This document shows, one piece after another, positions 61,801 through 64,000 of a stretch of DNA of 64,000 bases (the first letter of the stretch is position 1; every line of letters starts with the position of its first letter). Where the stretch lies: the NCBI GenBank assembly GCA_964030475.1, contig CAXIPT010000009.1, positions 1,753,212-1,817,211 of the forward strand. The letters run 5' to 3'. The translations under genes and the position numbers were made by a program. The stretch is from Tethya wilhelma. Taxonomy: Eukaryota > Porifera > Demospongiae > Tethyida > Tethyidae. The notes beneath the pieces are model-generated. The model did no database searches and was not told the origin of the DNA. It saw only the letters and a program-made list of their open reading frames with translations.

Positions 61801-64000
61801 ATTCAAGGAGTCTGGTAGAAACATTGGAGGTTGGTCGTTCACATCCTCAATGTAGATCGTAAGCATTACATCAGAGGATCTAGGGGGATTCCCCAAATCT
61901 GTTGCTACCACGGTGATATTGAAAACCCCCCCTTCTTCCCAGTCCACTTCTCTGGCTACAGTGACCACGCCCATCAATGTGTCAACATGGAATACATCAC
62001 TCCTGTTTCCCCTCAGGCTATATTGGATGGCATTATTTGGGGATTCAGCATCTTCATCGGTAGCTAACACTCTCGCAACAAATGTTCCATTGTCAGAATT
62101 TTCCACAACAAATGCTTCGTAAGATGACTCATTGAAAATGGGTGTGTTGTCATTGAAGTCGAGGATATGTACTTGCACAGTTGTCATGCCAGTCAGAGGC
62201 ACCAGACCACTGTCGACTGCTATGATCGATAGCTCTAGTATGCTTTCATTTTCCCTGTCAAATATATCGTCAGTAAATAGCTCACCAGATGTAGAATTTA
62301 TGAAAAATCTGTCAAAATTTGTCATATTTGGAGCCAAGAAATATTCCAGTTCAGCATTCGTACCAATGTCTGCATCAGTAGCATTCACTTGAAGTATGAA
62401 GGTGCCAATTGTGTCGTTTTCATAAACGCTTGCTGTGTAGACACTTTGTGAGAAGACAGGTATCATGTCATTGGCGTCCAGGACTTCGATGAAGACACTC
62501 CCAAACCCACAGAGCTGCTGAGGCACTCCCTGGTCACATACAATGATGGTGAGATTGTAAAACAACTGCACTGTCTTGTTTAAAACTTCAGCTGTCGTTA
62601 TTACACCAGTTTCTGTGTGGATGGTAAACCTTTCGGCTCCCTCTCCACCAAAGATGCCATATTGAAGTTCAGCATTCGTGCCAATATCTTCATCCATAGC
62701 CTGATAGTCTGATAGCACCTCAATGCCTGGGGGCATAAACTCATACACTGTGGTAGATGTGTTGCTCTCAAAGTAAGGATTGTGGTCGTTTTGGTCGCCA
62801 ATTGTTATGGTAATATTGGTCACTTTGGACTGCTGTGGTACACCAAAATCAGTGGTTTCTATAGCCACCACTATACCATTGGGCTGTTGTTCCCTATCGA
62901 ACACCCTCAGGCTACGTATGAGTCCTGTGGTTTCGTTCAAAGAGAATGAATCATTTAGAGACACTTCGTCGTAAATTTCAAAGAGGTCAAAGGTGAATTC
63001 ACCTCCCATTCCAAAATCAGGATCAAAAGTGTAGTCTCCGAGGGTCACAAGGTCAATTTCCGGTTCCGTATTCTCAGGAACAGCAATCTGGAATCCAACA
63101 GGAAAGATAATTGTAGGAGCTTCGTCATTAGTACCATTCAGAAAGACGGTCACATTAGTGATATCTGTGAATGGCTCAGGGAAGCCACCATCATAGGCTT
63201 CAACTTGGAAGAAGATGAAATCCCTAAAATCAAAGTCGAGGGTCGAGTTGACATAAATCTCTCCAGTAGTTTCGTTGACTTGGAAGGATCCAGCCTCGTC
63301 AAAGTTACTGATGATTCTGTAGTGAACCTCTCCAGTCAGATCCTGGTCCACATCGCTGGCACTCACATTCAGCACTACGGTACTGATATTAGTAGTCTCA
63401 AGGATCGTCACATTGTAAGACTCTTGCTCGAAAATTGGTGGATTCTCATTCACATTGTGAATGAAGATGGACACAGGGACGTCAGCAGTGAGGCGGAACC
63501 CTGTCCCTCCATCGAGAGCTCGTATAACAAGGTGATATTCTTGTTGATCTTCAAACCTGATCCGCTGGTTCAAAAACACGATACCTGTATTCTCTTGGAT
63601 CTCAAACGCCAGTGGGTTGCCTGGATCTTGAGTTTCGACACGATAGCTGACCTGACCATTTGTCCCACTGTCCCGATCGGTAGCATTGACCTGAACTATT
63701 GTTGTCCTCCTTCGAGTGCTGTCGAGAATACTAGCATTGTAGGAAGGTTGGTCAAATATTGGTGCATTGTCGTTGAAATCTCCAATAAGAACAGTCACGT
63801 TCACTTGAGAAGAAAGCTGATAAGTTTCGTTCAATGGATTATCGACAGCTTCAATTAGGAGCGTGTACGAGGGGACATCCTCATGATCCAGGGACCCATT
63901 GGTAAATATTGTACCAGTCGACCCCTCAATGTAGAATTTTCCTTCAGACCCCTCCACAATGGAGTAGCTAACAGTTCCATTGGGTCCCTCATCAAGATCA
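42599..64000 (-). CDS. Giant cadherin-TIG-REJ-GPS receptor with cytoplasmic MYND finger, 5' partial
   Basis: Seven exons in the window: 52593-64000 (continues past the edge), 52428-52519, 50444-52344, 50254-50375, 48846-49725, 46027-48536, 42599-45966. All junction phases agree (1, 0, 2, 1, 2, 1), giving about 6,760 residues. Order: about 36 cadherin repeats; Cys-rich and beta-sandwich modules; CGVCNGDN-type cysteine repeats; two IPT/TIG domains; REJ domain; GPS-like motif; one membrane helix; cytoplasmic MYND zinc finger and low-complexity tail. Cadherin repeats bind calcium and mediate adhesion; REJ/GPS pairs are known from polycystin-1 and sea-urchin sperm receptors; MYND fingers bind proline-rich partners, usually in nuclear regulators. 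The protein is a type I surface receptor. The N-terminus and signal peptide are not in the window. The last part of the tail is frameshifted relative to the duplicate. Confidence 0.88.
46027..48536 (-). CDS. Receptor exon: cysteine repeats, two IPT/TIG domains, start of PKD/REJ region
   Basis: It opens with CFGTATIDFCGDC and further CGVC/CGEC repeats up to CGVCNGDNTSCIGCDG. Then come IPT/TIG domains (SSIFPNSGPRTGGTEVTIYG; ITEITPSSVPINEQTILTF), Ig-like folds frequent in plexins and Met. The second half contains beta-rich PKD-like strands with long hydrophobic alternation (VTFSGIDSQYPGYGDFEYHW) leading into the REJ domain. Confidence 0.82.
48540..48845. repeat. Receptor intron with short degenerate tandem repeats
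   Basis: At about 48735-48835, imperfect units around GTGTGTGATTAGGGTGTAT recur three to four times. No coding sequence seen. Confidence 0.5.
48846..49725 (-). CDS. Receptor exon: third adhesin-like module and CGVC-type cysteine repeats
   Basis: Begins DASYGPGAGCRGD across the junction. It carries another module of the GVWQYHRGNWN type and then short cysteine repeats (CDVCGGTTSTCLGCD, CGQCYGAALMDSCSVC-like). The acceptor lies inside the long TG/CA tract at 49726-49815. Confidence 0.8.
49726..49815. repeat. (TG)n microsatellite at receptor exon acceptor
   Basis: About 90 bp of TG (CA on the coding strand) directly abutting the AG of the 49725 exon. The polypyrimidine tract is thus a CA repeat, unusual for a constitutive acceptor. 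Confidence 0.9.
50070..50145 (+). other. tRNA-like sequence in receptor intron (probable SINE or pseudo-tRNA)
   Basis: TAGCTCAGTGATAAGAGCA resembles an A-box/D-arm and GCATTTGAATGCC a B-box/T-arm, with correct spacing. The anticodon stem does not pair well and no CCA-side acceptor match is evident, so a tRNA-derived repeat is more likely than a functional tRNA. Confidence 0.4.
50444..52344 (-). CDS. Receptor exon: cysteine-rich modules and adhesin-like beta-sandwich
   Basis: First ~170 residues are dense in cysteine (CLPPNMACAGVCPQGMSVC, CPDTGECVPHVSQCCGPNG). Then two repeats of a module with GEWQYSL...LLLPSSAKIRFVRKAPEFDG and GTWQVTL...LLLNVTARLRFLPAASFCG, each followed by a W.RAxFWDGN/RAWDG strand. 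This pattern is common in bacterial and protist surface adhesins. The module name is not certain. Confidence 0.75.
52593..64000 (-). CDS. Single exon encoding ~36 cadherin repeats
   Basis: Over 11.4 kb without an intron. I count about 35 linkers of the DxNDNxP type (VLDTNDNPPQF, VVDLNDNTPQF, LLDENDNSPQF and so on), with LDRE/LDFE and A.D.D/GTNAE calcium motifs in most repeats. A few repeats have weakened linkers (EIQGGDPTLP, VLPISVAMIM, VLNGNSYDPQ), where calcium binding and interdomain rigidity are probably lost. The exon ends phase 1 at FVNDGDFCE. No EGF or LamG modules follow, unlike Fat or Dachsous relatives. Confidence 0.92.

Overview
The window looks like genomic DNA of an early-branching animal, most likely a demosponge such as Amphimedon. 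Evidence: short GT-AG introns in AT-rich DNA, Death-domain plus ankyrin genes, a giant cadherin with cysteine-rich, IPT/TIG and REJ modules, and dense foldback transposons. Species is inferred from gene content and compactness, not proven.

Layout, nearly all on the minus strand. (1) 64000 to about 42.3 kb: the 3' part of one enormous gene (about 6,760 codons in the window, 5' end outside). It encodes about 36 cadherin repeats, cysteine-rich modules, two IPT/TIG domains, a REJ domain, a GPS-like motif, one membrane segment and a cytoplasmic MYND zinc finger. Exon phases are consistent across all seven exons. (2) 42025 to about 0.3 kb: a cluster of four paralogous genes (A 42025-32320, B 31281-24891, C 21724-12172, D about 6.3-0.3 kb, incomplete). 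Each has an N-terminal Death domain split over two exons, a linker exon, an unrecognised ~250-residue middle domain on one exon, then an array of ankyrin repeats with one 33-residue repeat per 99-bp phase-0 exon. My splice models of A, B and C sum to exact codon multiples (1132, 943 and 914 residues). Three of the four genes have a visible 5' end, and each has the palindrome CGCATGCGCA 77-84 bp upstream of its ATG.

(3) Between the units are plus-strand pieces: the first two coding exons of a kinesin-4-family motor (10720-11543), two exons of an unidentified gene (31.4-32.0 kb), and four copies of one 87-bp terminal exon, each directly after a (CA)n tract. A 5'-truncated copy of the MYND-receptor tail (21933-24514) lies between units C and B. 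The repeating unit is thus (CA)n, terminal exon, then a convergent Death-ankyrin gene; CA tracts mark every duplication junction.

(4) The ankyrin introns are themselves near-identical repeats (exon plus intron about 308 bp) carrying several MITE/foldback families, many with 9-bp target duplications and paralogous empty sites in the same window. Gene D is damaged by assembly: single N characters sit at 3222, 6335, 10014 and 11668, and 1553-3221 recurs unchanged as 6336-8004.

Functionally, the Death-ankyrin genes are plausible cytoplasmic signalling or recognition adaptors, and the cadherin-MYND protein a giant adhesion receptor. Both roles are inference from domains.
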